Assembly: GCA_937894105.1 (NCBI GenBank)
Contig: CALCTI010000525.1
Location: forward strand, 1-5,841
Direction of reading: 5' to 3'
Source of the DNA: an uncultured cyanobacterium
GTDB lineage: Bacteria; Cyanobacteriota; Cyanobacteriia; CACIAM-69d
DNA length: 5,841 bases
Shown here one piece after another: positions 5,510 through 5,841 of this stretch. The translations under genes and the position numbers were made by a program. How positions within the stretch are numbered: position 1 is the stretch's first letter; every line of letters starts with the position of its first letter. Below the pieces are notes generated by a model, which had not been told where the DNA came from, searched no databases, and was given only the letters and a program-made list of their open reading frames with translations.

Positions 5510-5551
5510 GATCTGAGTTTTTCGATCTGAGTTTTTTGACCTGAGTTTTTA
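5510..5551 (+). repeat. Three tandem 14-bp repeats upstream of cobO
   Basis: The unit GAYCTGAGTTTTTN occurs at 5510-5523, 5524-5537 and 5538-5551 with exact 14-bp spacing. The copies differ only by T/C at the third base and in the last base. The preceding 14 bp (5496-5509) match at 9 of 14 positions and may be a decayed fourth copy. The array ends 20 bp before the cobO ATG and just before its Shine-Dalgarno, so it is probably within or next to the 5' untranslated region. It could bind a regulator at DNA or RNA level, or be simple slippage. Confidence 0.85.
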
Positions 5552-5559
5552 TATCCCCC

Positions 5560-5563
5560 AGGA
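5560..5563 (+). promoter_or_regulatory. Shine-Dalgarno of cobO
   Basis: AGGA at 5560-5563 stands 8 nt before the ATG at 5572, a good spacing. It is one of the clearer ribosome-binding sites in the window and supports this start over the in-frame ATGs further in (residues 23 and 24). Confidence 0.7.
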
Positions 5564-5571
5564 AAAGTTTT

Positions 5572-5841
5572 ATGACCACACAGGTAACGCGACGCAAGGG
5601 CATTGGCATTCGTACGGCGCAGGTGCGCGATGACCGAATGATGGGGCAAGTCCATGTTTACGACGGCATTGGCAAGGGTAAGTCCCAGGCGGCGCTGGGG
5701 GTGGTGTTGCGCTCCATTGGGCTGGGGATTGGTTCCGATTGGGAAAGTCGGGTGTTGCTGCTGCGATTTTTAAAAGGACCGGGGCGCGATTATGACGAAG
5801 ATGGGGCGATCGCAGCTTTGCAAAGAGGTTTTCCTCATCTG
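5572..5841 (+). CDS. cobO: Cob(I)alamin / cob(I)yrinic acid a,c-diamide adenosyltransferase, CobO/BtuR type (3' end cut by window edge)
   Basis: The enzyme transfers the 5'-deoxyadenosyl group of ATP to the cobalt of reduced corrinoids, making adenosylcobalamin precursors in the cytosol during synthesis or salvage of B12. Ninety codons are visible, running to the last base of the window. They show the CobO/BtuR-type P-loop in VHVYDGIGKGKSQAALG (27-43), which binds ATP in the reversed mode known for this family, then LRSIGLGIG and the strand VLLLRFLKGPGRDYDEDGA (61-79). The roughly 25-residue basic N-terminal arm (RRKGIGIRTAQVR) before the P-loop strand resembles the cyanobacterial subfamily. 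Family length is about 180-230 residues, so more than half is missing. The start is supported by the Shine-Dalgarno at 5560. The gene is divergent from the sigma gene across 1.3 kb, and a cobalamin riboswitch could not be recognised upstream. Confidence 0.92.
   Translation, partial: MTTQVTRRKGIGIRTAQVRDDRMMGQVHVYDGIGKGKSQAALGVVLRSIGLGIGSDWESRVLLLRFLKGPGRDYDEDGAIAALQRGFPHL

Larger units (their letters stand above)
4266..5571. promoter_or_regulatory. 1.3-kb AT-rich divergent intergenic region between the sigma gene and cobO
   Basis: I see no convincing protein, tRNA, rRNA, tmRNA, RNase P RNA or SRP RNA here. Much of it, especially 4720-5160, is far more AT-rich than the flanking genes, and none of the window's seven HIP1 octamers lies in it. 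Structures present are the palindrome TTGTTAACAA (4428-4437), a near-palindrome GGGC...GCCC (4545-4562), inverted repeats TGTGCA/TGCACA (4707-4712 with 4724-4729) and TTCCC/GGGAA (4802-4806 with 4813-4817), a long hairpin (5170-5206), a hairpin (5307-5337), GCTCC/GGAGC (5432-5436 with 5442-5446), and the 14-bp tandem repeat before cobO. It should contain promoters for both neighbours, but no -35/-10 pair stands out. Its unusual length leaves room for an unannotated small RNA or a decayed gene. Confidence 0.6.

Noticed and set aside
5365..5655. 96-codon minus-strand frame overlapping the start of cobO
   Set aside because: It runs antisense into the clear cobO coding start and through the tandem repeat; low-complexity translation without family likeness.
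1..5841. CRISPR arrays, tRNA/rRNA genes, transposases, phage genes or a defence system
   Set aside because: No regularly spaced long repeats, no tRNA T-loop signature with matching stems, and no protein of such families in any frame.

Overview
The window looks like cyanobacterial chromosome. The evidence is a cyanobacterial-type RecA, a group 2 sigma-70 factor of the kind cyanobacteria carry beside SigA, a cyanobacterial-style cob(I)alamin adenosyltransferase, and seven copies of the octamer GCGATCGC (HIP1) in 5.8 kb, where chance predicts about 0.1. The species cannot be named from the sequence alone. Coding parts are moderately GC-rich and the long intergenic region is clearly AT-rich.

Layout. 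(1) 1-773, minus strand: 5' part of folD (folate one-carbon metabolism), running off the left edge. (2) 774-909: divergent intergenic gap with an exact 12-bp tandem duplication. (3) 910-1338, plus: small predicted lipoprotein with an OB-fold-like body, function unknown. (4) 1339-1665: leader region of recA, rich in inverted repeats. (5) 1666-2853, plus: complete recA with an unusual Ser/Lys-rich N-terminal extension. (6) 2854-3002: convergent gap with a strong, apparently bidirectional intrinsic terminator. (7) 3003-4265, minus: complete group 2 sigma factor, best matched to SigC. (8) 4266-5571: 1.3-kb AT-rich divergent intergenic region without a convincing gene, but with hairpins, palindromes and a three-copy 14-bp tandem repeat close to the next start. 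(9) 5572-5841, plus: 5' part of cobO/btuR, running off the right edge.

The genes do not form one pathway. They are housekeeping and regulatory functions (folate one-carbon units, recombination and repair, transcription initiation, cobalamin adenosylation) in separate transcription units: two divergent pairs (folD/lipoprotein, sigma/cobO) and one convergent pair (recA/sigma). I found no CRISPR array, tRNA, rRNA, transposase or phage gene, and no clear new multi-gene system. The parts most worth a second look are the regulatory DNA around recA, the 1.3-kb sigma-cobO gap, and the uncharacterised lipoprotein.
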